Assembly: GCA_963978545.1 (NCBI GenBank)
Contig: CAXBTE010000025.1
Location: 1 to 64,000, forward strand
DNA length: 64,000 bases
Direction: 5' to 3'
From: Linyphia triangularis
Taxonomy: Eukaryota > Arthropoda > Arachnida > Araneae > Linyphiidae
Shown: positions 1-13,214 of the stretch, piece after piece
Layout of the letters: the number at the start of each line of letters is the position of its first letter
How positions within the stretch are numbered: position 1 is the first letter of the stretch
Notes under the pieces: generated by a model
What the model was told of the DNA's origin: nothing
Database searches by the model: none
The model's input: the letters and a program-made list of their open reading frames with translations, nothing else
Position numbers and translations under genes: made by a program

Positions 1-27
1 GCTCATGCAATACCCTACTAACCATCT

Positions 28-345
28 TTGTCACAGTTACGTCACTGCAACGAAGTTTTTCGTCGCAAAGATCACGGTCACAATGTGACTTGCATGGGAT
101 ATCGCAGCGATGTCGCAAAAGTTCACGTCACTTTCGACTTCCATGTGATATCGCTGCGACATCACACTGTGACGAAGTTGCGATGTTACTTTGTGATATC
201 GCAGCGACATCCAGTGATATCCCAAAATAATTTTAGAATGAAATGCGATTTTCGCAACGAAAGTCTTGTCGCGGCTATATCACATTGTGATCAGTATGTG
301 ATCTTAATGATTTTGGCGACATCTGTGTGATTTAGGCAATTTTCG
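28..345. repeat. Degenerate palindromic CG-containing satellite
   Basis: The segment is built from variants of a motif of the form TGTGATATCGCAGCGACATC in both orientations, for example around 97-113, 140-160, 195-215 and 258-330. Because the motif is close to its own reverse complement, both strands give spurious open frames of similar composition. CG dinucleotides are far more frequent than in the flanks. I see no gene. It could be the edge of a longer array beyond the left end of the window. Confidence 0.6.
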
Positions 346-851
346 CAACGCTTCTAAGTTAGTGTATATATTATATACCCTTTTTTCATTCATATAGCCT
401 ATTTTAAAGGCAGGTAATGAGCACCACTTTTATTTTTCATAAAATATTTCTTCTCAACATATTATTCTTGCAGTAAATCCCGATCATCAGGAAATGCTGG
501 GAAATTAGAATAACTGAATTTTTTGTTTAATTTAAAGTCGACGTTTTTTTTTTTGCCAATTTTCATTATAGCGACATTTTAAACTATAAAGAAACGTAAA
601 ATTAAAATCTTCGCAAACCGAACCTTTAAAAAAATTCATCATGGAATTTTTAGTTGCAATACGTATGTTATATTTTATCCTTCCAGTCGGTATTGTGAAA
701 TTTATAAAAAAATGTAAATCATTTTCATAACTTAAAATCCTTTCAGAAAAAAAAAAGCATTGAGCATTTTAAAATATAAAAAACAAAAAAGTCCGATAAA
801 GCGATTTCTAAATCGACCCGTTTTCGGCATGATTTAAAATGCCTATGTGTT
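346..851. other. AT-rich non-coding stretch
   Basis: Low-complexity A/T runs and no open frame with protein-like composition. I see nothing further. Confidence 0.5.
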
Positions 852-859
852 CTATAAAA

Positions 860-1340
860 CAGCGGTTCCCAACCTATTGTGGGCCGCGAGTAGTGTGGTA
901 CTGGCCCGTGGAAGCTAATCAAGAGTCTAATAATCCAAGATAAATATTACGGAAGCTTCAAGGGTAGAGAAAGGAATAATCGAGTCACTCGATGATTAGT
1001 AACAATCCAATTATTCGATTCTATTCTTCGACGGTTTAACGAGTGAATTCTGTTTCAAGAAGATTAACTAAAATATAGAAAATATCTTCAAATGAAGACT
1101 CGTTAATTGAATTATCGACACCATTGATCTCGTTTTGGATAAATGTTTGGCAAAAATATCCAGTTATTACCAAAACTGCATTAATTGCATTACAATTTAT
1201 AAAAAGAACTATTTTTTAATCCTTTAATTCTAAAATTTTACTAATTACTGATGTACGCACGTATTGTATTATTTAATGAGTCGCAAAGTTTTTTTTACAA
1301 AATAGGTGGTCCGCACAACTTAAGAGATTGCGAACCGTTG
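860..1340. mobile_element. Non-autonomous hAT element (MITE), 481 bp
   Basis: The left end reads CAGCGGTTCCCAACCT. The right end, reverse-complemented, reads CAACGGTTCGCAATCT. These are imperfect terminal inverted repeats of the CAG-N-GGTTC type known from hAT elements. The element is bounded by an 8-bp target duplication, CTATAAAA at 852-859 and CTATAGAA at 1341-1348 (7 of 8 identical), the length expected for hAT. The interior is AT-rich and has no transposase, so it would depend on one supplied in trans. Confidence 0.85.
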
Positions 1341-1348
1341 CTATAGAA

Positions 1349-3089
1349 TGTTGGATTTTATAAATTACTGGTAACAACGTATAGAACATGGAAATGAAAT
1401 GCATATCGCTACGGAATTCTAGACATTTAGCAAAACATTCACTTTTGAAATTGATTGCACTATCATTGACCAATCTAAACAATAAAATTATTAAACTGAA
1501 ACAAAAAATTATAGATGCGACAAATTTATTTTGAGATTCCGTCTACAGCAGGCGACGCAACACAAGATCAATTCAAATTACCCCCTACCATGCAGTATTC
1601 GTTTACAGCCCGCGGTTTCTTACCATCTTTATTTACCCTCGGGGTGATGAATGGTTATAAGGGGTCACTTTAACTCGGATATCCCTTTAGGTCAGTTTGG
1701 TATCTGGTCTCCAGCCCACTCGCTCCCTACTTTCTTTGTCTCGCTTGCAAAATTCGAGGAACGGAACAAAGAACTAAGGGAGAGTAATGTTGTACACCTG
1801 TTCAGTTTACTGGTCGCGTCTTCGAAGGGGAAGAGGGGGGGGGGGGGGAGTGAAAAGCGCAGTTGCCTTTCTCTTGCTTCGATCTCGACTGAATCTGATT
1901 TTCTATTTTCTTACATGATTTATTGGATTCGACTTTTTTCCTTTCCATTTTTATCTATTAATTGGACTGACTTTCCAAATAATATTGAAAATTCTTCTTT
2001 GATATTCTGTGGTTATTGGCTAACGCTTGTCATTTAAAATTTAACGAGAATAATAAATAACTGCAAATAATGATTTATTTTCAATTTGAATTTGTTCTAT
2101 AAAGGAAACGGGGGGGGGGGGGGTACAAATAGAAGAAATGCAACCCAACTGGTTAAAAGTTGTATGCTATTTTAGTTCGGCATTTAAAATATATATATAT
2201 TGAACTAAAAACTTCTAAACTTTTTTAATTATTCAACAGTTTATGGCTAAAAACAGTTTTTTCATTTAACATCAATTAATGTGTTGATCACTTAAATAAC
2301 TAACCACTCATTAGAAAATTATGAAATTCCGTTTTTCGACAGTTTTTGTATGCAAAATCTAAATAGGACATAATATCTTTTGGCGGCAATTGAACTTCTT
2401 AAAATTTGGTTTAGTTTTAATACCTGGATGACCCCATATGACACAGACCTATATATAATTTGTCAAAATCTTCTACGAATTACAATGGTACTTACAAATA
2501 GTATACAAAATATAGCTAGAGTTCGGATGATTTTTTTTTTTTTTTTTTTATTCTGTAGTTGCCTTTGCAGTCAAATTGTTTTCTGCAAACTATATGTTGT
2601 GAATTGAATCGTTCACCTTATATCTAACTTATATGTCCGGGTGAAATAACGACATCGGTTACGGATAATTTTAATATAAGTATTTAATAACTAAATGCAT
2701 TGAGATGCCAAGATTACATCTATTCTCCTCTTCTTTTTATCCAGTGTTTCTTCTAACACGCTCATGCGTTCATAATAACAGTATTGAATAGAATTAATCT
2801 ACTTGCAACACTATATCAAGTTCGCATTATCTCAATGGTGTCTTGATTTACTACACGTGTCCTCATACAATAAAGTTCACATCTTTAAGGATGTTCAAGT
2901 TTAAATTCCAAGTATATGAATATGGATAGAGTTGATGCACAATGTGAGAAAATATACGACAATTAAAGATATTTTAAATAATCATGTGCGTAGTAAAAAA
3001 GCAATTTATTTAAATGTAAGGATACGTAATATATATTGTATAAAACTAAGTATCTTTACATTAATCTTTTTTTATAAATTTTGTTTCAG
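1349..3089. other. Non-coding; GC-richer patch at about 1540-1900
   Basis: Contains G homopolymers (near 1837-1849 and 2111-2123). An imperfect hairpin at about 1725-1785 pairs the sequence around CTCCCTACTTTCTTTGTC with GACAAAG-like sequence near GAACAAAGAACTAAGGGAG. The 1651-2037 open frame has no recognisable domain and crosses a G-run, so I do not call it a gene. The 3' end would be intron upstream of the candidate exon at 3090. Confidence 0.4.
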
Positions 3090-3164
3090 CAACATTCAAG
3101 AACAACGAAATTTCAAAATATTGTCCCAAGAAGCTCTTAAAATGTATACTGAGGTCAAAAAAAT
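3090..3164 (+). CDS. Candidate host exon A (25-codon, helical charged segment)
   Basis: Seen: a long pyrimidine tract ending TTTGTTTCAG precedes the exon, and a consensus-like donor GTAAGT follows at 3165. Read with one base completing a split codon, the 75-bp exon encodes a charged, amphipathic stretch (begins NIQEQRNFKILSQ, ends MYTEVKK) and leaves two bases of the next codon. That matches the incoming phase of the exon at 39845. A second frame across the exon is also open, so phase alone does not settle it. Inference: this is one exon of a + strand gene whose earlier exons lie upstream or are too short to see. I do not recognise the family. The 36-kb downstream intron holds most of the transposons in this window. 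Confidence 0.45.
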
Positions 3165-4604
3165 GTAAGTGTTCCTTAATACTTCTTTGAAAGCGATAAG
3201 CGTTGATTTAGAGAAAAGCTAAACTCCATGACTTGCCTCTATGTATTCTTGCTATTAAGCTGATAACAGAGTCCTGAGAACAGATTAACCCATTTTGCCA
3301 AAATTGTTACCCGAATAGTTTTATCTTTCTAAGCGGTGTGAAATACACACAACAATCGTAATTTCGACGTATCAGGATAGTTAGTTTATTTACATGAAAA
3401 ACAATAAAAAAAAAATTAAAAATTTTTTTAAAAAAAACCCCCACTTTAATTATGTAGGGGGGGACAGGATCTGGATGTTGTTTGTATCAGACAACTTTAC
3501 TTGTTGATGAATAAATTACATGCATCTTACCTACGTTATTGCGGTTATGAAAACTTTTCTCCAATGTGGATTACTCCAGTATTGTGAAAAAGTAAATAAT
3601 TGATTTTAACTTCTAAATAACGTTGTGGACGAGCTTATAAAGATGATATCATTTAATTTACATATTAATTTAGGTTTAAGATAAAAATAAGCTGGAGCTC
3701 AAGTGGCTCTTAAGAATGATTTTGTTACATCTTAGTGGACAGGAAAATAACAGAAGAATGAATATAGATCATAGTTCAAACAGTTCTTGTAAGGAGGGAT
3801 TACCACATTCGGCGATGAAGTGGATCTATGTTTCAATTATTCTCACTCCAACACTGGAACTAACAGGTTTTGATTGTAACAAACCAAATAACTTGTGTTA
3901 TAAACACAATATGGTGTCAGAATGCTTATAATCAGAGGTACGCTGAAAAACTACACAAAACGATAGGAGCGGGTATTGAAAGAGGCTTGAAATTAGAAAC
4001 TTTGCTGTTTTTTAAAAATATGTTTTTTTGTGTTTTTTTTTATTCCTCTCAACTTTTAAAATTGCATTGTAGATTACTTCAATTAATCACACAAACAAAA
4101 TACCATTTTAAAAGAGTTTTTAAGTATGAACTGCAATGCCCCCAGCAGCACAAATCCGCTGGCCAATATCGGGTCGCCAATCTCAATGTCAACCGTTGAA
4201 GATAGGCCATTGTTGCGGATCTTGGCCAATCTCACCAAGTGTTGGATAAGATATATTGGGAATTTTTGAACGTCAATGCAGAGTTTTAATATTGTAATAT
4301 AGTGTAATAAGAATGAACGGTGGGGTAAAAGAATGTTTTGTATGATTACGTCATATTTATTTTTAAAAAAAATCGTATATTTTCGATTGATGCGCCCAAT
4401 CTTCCCAGAACCTCCGTTTGCGACATAAACTTACACTGCTGTGCTACCTGTTGCCAAAAAATAAGGTTAAAGAAACTCATAATACAGAGTTTTCAAAATG
4501 GTGGTAGCGTTTGTGTTCAGTTGTAACACAAATTTTGAGTATATTTGTAATATGTTGGAACTAAGGATATAAAAGAAATAATTGATAGTATTATCATCCC
4601 AACA
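3165..4604. other. Non-coding (putative intron)
   Basis: AT-rich with A, T and G homopolymers near 3400-3470. Around 4138-4250 there is a GC-richer patch with repeated GGCCAAT/TTGGCC words, possibly a decayed repeat. No gene is recognised. Confidence 0.4.
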
Positions 4605-4780
4605 ATGAATCTGAAGTGGACGAAATGTGTCGATTGCTGCGACCATTTTACAATGAATAAACCAAATGAAAAGTGGATTAAGTGCAAAACTTGTGAAGGG
4701 TGAGCTCATGAAGTGTGCCCTTGTGGCGAATTGTATTTGTGTGTCAGCATTGTGATTCTGATCACATGATGTATATGTGA
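4605..4780 (+). pseudogene. Remnant of a transposase C-terminal Cys-rich (PHD-like) tail
   Basis: The frame from 4605 reads KCVDCCDHF, then NEKWIKCKTCEG, a stop at 4701-4703 in place of an expected Trp, then AHEVC. After a frameshift near 4752 a further C-x-x-D stretch follows. The spacing resembles the zinc-binding tail of many arthropod pogo/Tigger-like transposases (pattern WIKC..C..WAH..C). Known: such tails follow a DDE domain. Seen: no DDE domain upstream, so this is a fragment. The exact family is an inference. Confidence 0.5.
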
Positions 4781-6861
<2,081 letters not shown>

Positions 6862-6951
6862 TATTCGTTGCAACTATATAATTTTATTATTCATTCTTAC
6901 TTTGGGTTCATCCTTGAAGGAAATTCACGAATCTGTTTCTTAAAAAATGTT

Positions 6952-7281
<330 letters not shown>

Positions 7282-7700
7282 CACTGACATTATTTATTAT
7301 TTATATATATATATATATGCAGTTATAGCACAAGATGCTAGTTAATAAAAATAAAAACAGAAAATTCAGTGAAAATATTAAGTAATCATAATAAGGTTAT
7401 AGTACTTAAATGTGCAATACCAACATAAATAATTGATAATTATACTCAGTTCTGATGCTGTTACATGTGATTATTTACAGCTTTGATCACTGTAATGCAG
7501 ATCAATTGCTAAAAAAAAGAAGACAATTTGGAATAGAATAACTCATTATTTTCTGATTTTTTAAATTTTTTTTTTTAATCCTTTTTCCTTCCTTTGCAAA
7601 ACCAAAACTGATAAATGGTGTACCAATTAAAAAGCTAACACACTTCTGCTACTGACAAATAGTTTATTTACAATTGCACATATTTCTCTGTTTAAAAATC

Positions 7701-7740
<40 letters not shown>

Positions 7741-7925
7741 TATGTACTAGAAAATTAGTTAACTCGACCTGGAAATTATTTCCTTTCTTAATGTGAGACT
7801 TAAAACTACAAAAAAAAAATATTACTGTTTTAAAATAGTTTTTAATTTTAAACATTTCTTTTCACTGTTTCTCGAAAAATTGAACTTAAATATTAAAAAA
7901 AAGTTCCATTCGACTTTATGATGGA
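7282..7925. other. AT-rich non-coding; long T run
   Basis: Includes a T homopolymer at about 7704-7732 and shorter A/T runs. No gene is seen. Confidence 0.5.
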
Positions 7926-9258
7926 CTAGCTGAATACCCGTGCTGCGCTACGAAATTTTACCATTAGCATTTTAGCGATCAAAAGACATTCATGTATTCT
8001 ACACTTCAGACGTTTGCTCCCATTTCGATCCCGACAAATTGATTTATCAAAATAGGAACTTTCCTTTGTTGACATTTTAAACGAAATTTATAATTGTGAA
8101 TAGTAAACTGGAATAGTTTATTGTGTTTATGTTTGCTCTTAGTTCTAAATTTCAAAGTAGTAGCTGTATTGGAATTAAGTTAATTAGACATTAAGTTAAT
8201 CCTCGTATAGTTTCCATGTTGCGTCGTCTTTTCATCCCTTAAAAATTCGTTAATCGATATTGGAATGACTATTTGCAAAAAAATATCAGAAAAATGACTA
8301 CATTGGAAGAGGAACATTCGGATATCCCTCGTTTGGAACATTTAACCCCTTTTCGACCCCTTAAAGTTGGTTACTCGAGAACAGAATAGCTTACTTTTTC
8401 TATGTTTAATCTTTTTTGACATTTGTACCAAATTTCCGAGTTGTGACCATATGGGAAGTGGTACATTCGAATATTCCTCGTTTGGAACGTTTAACCCCTT
8501 TCCCACCCCTTGATCCACCCGAGATCGGAATAGTTTACTTTTTCTGCGTTTGTCTTTATTGATATTCACACCAGTTTTCAGAATTGTGAAAATATGAGAA
8601 GTAGGACATTCGAATACATCGCACGTTTGGAACGTTTAACCCCTTTTTGACCTCTTAGAGTGGGTAAATAGAGATCGGAATAGCTTACTTTTTATACGTT
8701 TGTTTTTGTTGATACTTGCACCAGATTTCAGAGTTGTGACGAAAGGGGAAGTAGGACATTCGAATATTCCTCGTTTGGAACGTTTAACCCCTTTTCGATC
8801 CCTTAAAGTGGGTTAATCGAGATCGGAATAGCTTACTTTTTCTATGTTTACTATTGTTAATATTTGTACCAATTTTTAGAGTTGTGACCAAATGGGAAGT
8901 AGGATATTCGAATGTCCCTCGTTTGGAACGTTTAACCCCTTTTCGACCCCTTAAAGTGGGTTAATCGAGATCGGAATAGTTTACTTTTTCTATTTTTACC
9001 ATTGTTGATATTTGTGCCGATTTTCAGAGTTGTGACTATGTGGGAAGTAGGATTTTCGAATGTCCCCAGTTTGGAACGTTTAATCCCTTTTCGACCCCTT
9101 AAAGTGGGTTAATCGAGATCGGAATAGTTTACTTTTTCTATTTTTACCATTGTTGATATTTGTGCCGATTTTCAGAGTTGTGACTATGTGGGAAGTGGGA
9201 GAATTAGTGATGAGTGAGTGAGTGAGTGAGGGCTTTGCCTTATATATATAGAGATGCA
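7926..9258. mobile_element. Unclassified repeat unit enclosing a tandem array
   Basis: The left edge ACTAGCTGAATACCCGTGCTGCGCTACG and the right edge (GAGTGA)-rich run followed by GGGCTTTGCCTTATATATATAG have the look of the conserved ends of a widespread arthropod repeat that carries CCCGTGC near one end. The inside is almost entirely a tandem array (listed separately). No transposase or reverse transcriptase is present, and I cannot assign a class. The edges are inferred from resemblance, not from a target duplication. Confidence 0.45.
8232..9223. repeat. Tandem array, about 7 units of ~146 bp
   Basis: The landmark GGAACGTTTAACCCC recurs, with unit starts near 8341, 8488, 8634, 8785, 8931 and 9077, plus a diverged unit from about 8232. 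Each unit also holds AATCGAGATCGGAATAG, TTACTTTTTCTA and GTTGTGAC. The units are 80-95% alike by eye. The last two are nearly identical, which suggests recent amplification there. Minus-strand open frames at 8342 and 9080 repeat one short peptide per unit and are not genes. Confidence 0.9.
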
Positions 9259-9306
9259 CAGGATACAATTTATCATTTGATATCAGCTAGCCGAGACATG
9301 CCAAGT

Positions 9307-9680
9307 CAGGGTCGCCACAAAATTCAGGAAAAAATTTTCCCTGATAGATTTTCAAGAAATTCCTTGCTTTTACAGCAAACCTTTTTTCAAATTTCCTCAA
9401 CTTTTCCAGAAGTGCAGAAACCCTTATCAAACAGAATATGTATGCTAAAGTGATAATATGCCAATTTTTAAAAAATAGTTTTGGTGGTAATTGAAAATTT
9501 AAAATATTCCGTAACATTACACTTTTAACGATTATCACCACAATTTTCAGGGAAAATGGTGCCAAAATTATGGGTGAATGAGGAAATGTGCCTTCAGAAC
9601 AACAAAAAAATTCCCTGATTTCTCCAGAATCAGAAAGCTCCCTGACATTCCCCTGATCTCTTGGTTTTGTGGCCACTCTG
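9307..9680. mobile_element. TIR MITE, about 374 bp
   Basis: Terminal inverted repeats CAGGGTCGCCACAAAA at 9307-9322 and TTTTGTGGCCACTCTG at 9665-9680 (14 of 16 match). The sub-terminal sequences also pair loosely, with AAATTCAGGAAAAAATTTTCCCTGAT on the left and ATTCCCTGATTTCT on the right. Flanks GCCAAGTC and GCCAGTTC could be a diverged 8-bp duplication, which would suggest hAT. There is no coding region of its own: the 140-aa minus frame is an accident of the repeat. Confidence 0.7.
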
Positions 9681-10609
9681 CCAGTTCTGGCTTTCCAATC
9701 AAGGTTCATTATATCTCTTAGTAAAAGAATACAATACCTAAATCTGATATCTATGTCTATCTATGACTCACTCTGATAACAGAGGTTTTATCACACAAAT
9801 ATTTCCTAATTAGTGACAAAAAATATTTGTCAATTTTTAATTATTGCTAATAAAATTGACTTGTTTCTGAAAGATGGCTGACATGTCCTATTTCAAAGAA
9901 AAATAAATGTCTTGTTAATATTTTTCCAGCAAAACTCGTTCAAGTAAAGTGTGCATACACGCTACAAGAGAAAGTATGAAAATCCTTTATTTTAAACCCT
10001 ACATCCACTAATACTAACAGACAATCCCGCTAACAACCATTTGGGGCCATATCTAATTCCCCAACATCGATTTTTGAAAACCTATATTTAAAAGCAATAA
10101 ATTTGCGGCGGCAAGTGATTTTACAAAATAAGGTAATTTGAGGGTACAACTGTTTGAAGGGAGTGTTTGCAATGTTTTGGTGTAAAGAGGTAATAAGTCC
10201 AACTAAATAGGATTTACTTAATCATTTTAAGATGCTAAACAAGTATTTTCGAGTTTTGCAACAAAAGAAAAAGTAAAAAGTTATAGTGTGCTTTAAGTTT
10301 ACTATCTAATTGCTATCATTAATAATTTTATACAAAAACTAGTTATATCACAGAATACCTAGACAACGGTTATAACTAATTTATTTCACATTTTAACCTC
10401 TAGGATATATTGTTTCATACTTTACTTAAAGCACTCCCGTCATTATATACAGAATGACTAGTTATTTTACATGAATTTCACTTTCATACATTGACAATAA
10501 CACACACATAACATATATGGTCAATTAGAGAATTCAGAAGCTAAAAAAATCAAAAAAAAAAAAAATCCTCAGACTTGAAAAAAACATGAGAAAATATTCA
10601 TTAATTTAA
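9681..10609. other. Non-coding stretch
   Basis: AT-rich, with no motif or open frame of interest apart from A runs near 10550. Confidence 0.4.
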
Positions 10610-10813
10610 GAGCAAGATTCTGAGAGATTGAGCCACTTAACAATAGGGGGTGATTCACACCATCTCCGATTGTCCCCAAAAATTTACCAGTTGCTAATAC
10701 CCTTATTAGATGATAAAATCTGAAATTATTTATTCTTTAGTTGCACCGCTCAAATTCTATGACGTGTCAAAATATCACCTTTAAAAATGAAAAAATTGGT
10801 GTTTTTGTGACAC

Positions 10814-11020
10814 ATGAAAACTATTTTTATCCGTCTAAAACTTCACAAGCAATTTGCCACCTGCATTTCTTCTATTATGGAATGTACTAGAATAGATCTT
10901 TATGAAAAATATAAAAAATTCATGCCAAGTCAATTGCGCAAGGTCATTCAAGGTCATGAAATGTCCAGGTTTTCATGTTTTTTACCATTTTCAAGACTGA
11001 ATTATATCTTGCGCGTTTGA
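10814..11020 (+). repeat. Arm-internal open frame duplicated in both arms
   Basis: A 68-codon frame here and its counterpart on the minus strand at 13577-13783 are nearly identical (begin MKTIFIRLKLHKQFATC) because the arms are inverted copies. Conservation is explained by the repeat structure and I recognise no domain, so it is listed as repeat rather than as a gene. Confidence 0.5.
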
Positions 11021-11185
11021 TTTGTCACTTCAAACTAGGTGTCATTGGATAGAGCTATATTAGTACTATTTATTAATACATAATACATTGAGGCAAGTTG
11101 AACACGTTGGCAGTTATTCGGCACCAAAATTGGAAAATCTCCGAATTTGACACAAATTTGAGCTCATAGATCTTGCTGCGGGAAC

Positions 11186-11362
11186 GCCGACCAAACGGTA
11201 TAGTGGTTAGCGTGCTAGCTTCTAGACTGCGAGGTTGCGGGTTCGAGTCCCGTGTTTGGCATGGGTGTTTGTAAATGTATGTTGGCTTGTCAAATGACGA
11301 ATGTTTCGGCGCATTATAGCATTCGTGTTGCTGACGGCGCCAGATAATCTGAAAACAACCAA
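11186..11362 (+). mobile_element. tRNA-derived SINE (family 1), copy 1
   Basis: A 177-bp SINE. The tRNA-like head has an A box TAGTGGTTAGCGTGC at about 11201-11215 and a perfect B box GGTTCGAGTCC at 11240-11250 for RNA polymerase III. A tail with GCGCATTATAGC and GGCGCCAGATAATCTG ends in AACAACCAA. A 14-bp target duplication CTTGCTGCGGGAAC lies at 11172-11185 and 11363-11376. The opposite arm of the palindrome has the unoccupied site once at 13412-13425, proving insertion after the palindrome formed. The other full copies (near 39984, 47473 and 55528) are in minus orientation. Confidence 0.95.
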
Positions 11363-11542
11363 CTTGCTGCGGGAACAATACATTGACACAACGCTGAGAC
11401 TATTTAAACACTTTTTTATTATATTTAATGAGAAATTAAACTATATTGAGGCAAGTTGAAGAGAAAAAAATAAATGATTTTTTTTGTTGCACCCCATCCT
11501 TACATATTGATGCATTACTGTTTTTATTCATGTTTTCAAAAA

Positions 11543-12107
11543 TTAATCGACTTTCACATCACTCTTCCTCATGTTTATAACAATTGCTTGTTGTAAGCTA
11601 GGAACTGGGACTGGATTGGCTCCAGAAAGTTTCAAAAGACGGGGGGGGGGGGGGGACGAACTTCGATGCACTGTGTCGATAACATCAAGCAATGGCCACT
11701 TAAACTTAACAGCTCCTCTCTGGTGAAGAAATTCCATTTGAAACACGTCATCCCCACAATTTTCTATCAGTTTACCAATATAAAATCGTTTATCGTACAG
11801 GACTGCGTATAAAAAATGTGGCTGAATCTCATATTCGCAGTCTTGATCAGCAATTAGCTTTATCTCTTTTGTGATATTCTCCATTTGTTGGGGAACAGTA
11901 ATTTCGATTTCAAATGTGAATCCACCATGCAATCAGTTCCAGGCACAAGTCAGACCAAACCCTAAAGACGAAGATAATATCATTTAGCCGAAAATTTATA
12001 ACTCTGATGTTTTGCCCAGAAGGAAATTGCACATCAACGTTTGAAACTGCAGAGGATTTGTCCCTACATATTGCTGGAGGAGAACACCAAATTCCTAAAA
12101 CAATCAC
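11543..12107 (-). pseudogene. Transposon-encoded protein remnant (KWP-type tail), left-arm copy
   Basis: Two overlapping minus-strand frames (11543-11932 and 11910-12107) cover one decayed coding stretch. The downstream part carries a pattern of the form YDKRFYIGKL, then DDVFQMEFLHQRG, then KFKWP. This resembles a small tail domain seen in many uncharacterised mobile-element proteins of invertebrates. A run of G at 11641-11655 in the plus strand gives the Pro/Ser stretch and probably a frame change. The same sequence is present inverted at about 12690-13214. The function is unknown. It cannot be a host gene given its place inside the palindrome. Confidence 0.55.
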
Positions 12108-12224
12108 AGGTCAAGACAAATCCAAGAGTGCATTTTCAAAAAGAATGGAAGCAAGGACAAAAAAGACTAATTAAGAAATTACTGCAGATTTTGAAGAACC
12201 CACTATAGAGAATAGAAATTGCAT

Positions 12225-12546
12225 CTATTCATTCCATCTGCATACCTGATTGTCTCCAATGATTCCAAGATAAAATTCGTCATCTTGTTCAATGACTTCA
12301 TCTTCAATAACACTGCATATTTCAATCATACCTTTCATTCTGTGGAAATGTGACATAACTTGTTCCAGTGTCAAATATTCATTTGAACAAAATTTCTTCT
12401 TTTCATCAACTGTGAGATTTCTCATCATACTTGCAACAGTTTGGGGTGTTAATTTATTTCCTGTTTTATTTCCTTTGTTGAAGTATTCTAAACTGTTTTT
12501 GATTTTGGTTCTTGAACTTTCCTTTTGGGTTTCAGTGCCTATCCTT
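12225..12546 (-). pseudogene. Transposon coding exon in the palindrome loop
   Basis: The minus strand is open across the loop and reads LTPQTVASMMRNL, then FCSNEYLTLEQVMSHFHRM. This is a helical pattern (TP..VA..MR ... FLT..Q..SFF) that I associate with uncharacterised transposon polyproteins of arthropods and cnidarians. It ends at a possible 5' splice site, CAG followed by GTATGC, at about 12246. The C-terminal part of the same protein is probably the 11543-12107 frame, consistent with a short intron between. Unlike the arm copies this part is single-copy. The product is not identified further. Confidence 0.45.
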
Positions 12547-12689
12547 CTTTGCGCACAAGACTAGATTATATGTAATTTTTATTATCTGTAGTGGGTTCTT
12601 CAAAAGCTGCAGTAATTTCATAATTGGTCTGTTTTGTCACTGCTTCCATTCATTTTGCAAATGCACTTCTGGTTTTGTCTTAACTAGTT

Positions 12690-13214
12690 AATGTTTTAGA
12701 AATTTGATGTTCTTCTCTATAGCAATATGTAAGGATAAATCCTCTACAGTTTCAAATGTTGATGAGCAATTTTTTTTCTGGGCAAAACATCAGAGTTATA
12801 AATTTATGGCTGATTGACATTGTCTTCGTCTATAAGGTGTGGCCTGACTTGTGCCTGGAACTGATAGCATGGTGAATTTTCAGTTGAAATCCAAATTACT
12901 GTCCCCTAGCAAATGGAGAATATCATAGAAAATATAAAGCTAATTTCAGGTAAGAACTGAGGAAATGAAATTAGGCCCCATTCTTTTTACGCTGTCCTAT
13001 ATACAATAAACGGATTTACATTAGTAAACTACTAGAAGATTGTGGGGATGACGTGTTTAAAATGAAATTTCTTCACCAGAGAGGAGCTGATGAGTTTAAG
13101 TGGCCATTGCGTGATCTGAAGCTCAGTTTTCTCTGGTACTTTGCATCTTTCTTGAGCCGATCCAGTCGAAAATCCTAGCTTAAAAGACATACTACAAACA
13201 ATTGTTATAAACAC
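12690..13214 (+). pseudogene. KWP-type remnant, right-arm inverted copy
   Basis: The plus strand here matches the minus strand of 11543-12107, including the stretch GGGCAAAACATCAGAGTTAT and the GATTGTGGGGATGACGTGTT-like segment. It has more stops and indels than the left copy. For example, the region after 12930 diverges. It is a dead copy created by the inverted duplication. Confidence 0.6.

Noticed and set aside
28..330. 100-codon open frame on + and a mirrored frame on the minus strand
   Set aside because: Both arise from a near-palindromic satellite; the translation is repeat-derived, with no domain.
1651..2037. 128-codon frame as a possible gene
   Set aside because: It crosses a G homopolymer, has no recognisable motif and lacks splice or promoter support.
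9287..9709. 140-codon minus-strand frame
   Set aside because: Lies entirely within a TIR MITE and has no domain.
11201..11260. A functional tRNA gene
   Set aside because: A and B boxes are present but the sequence continues into a SINE body and is flanked by a target duplication; the cloverleaf is degraded.
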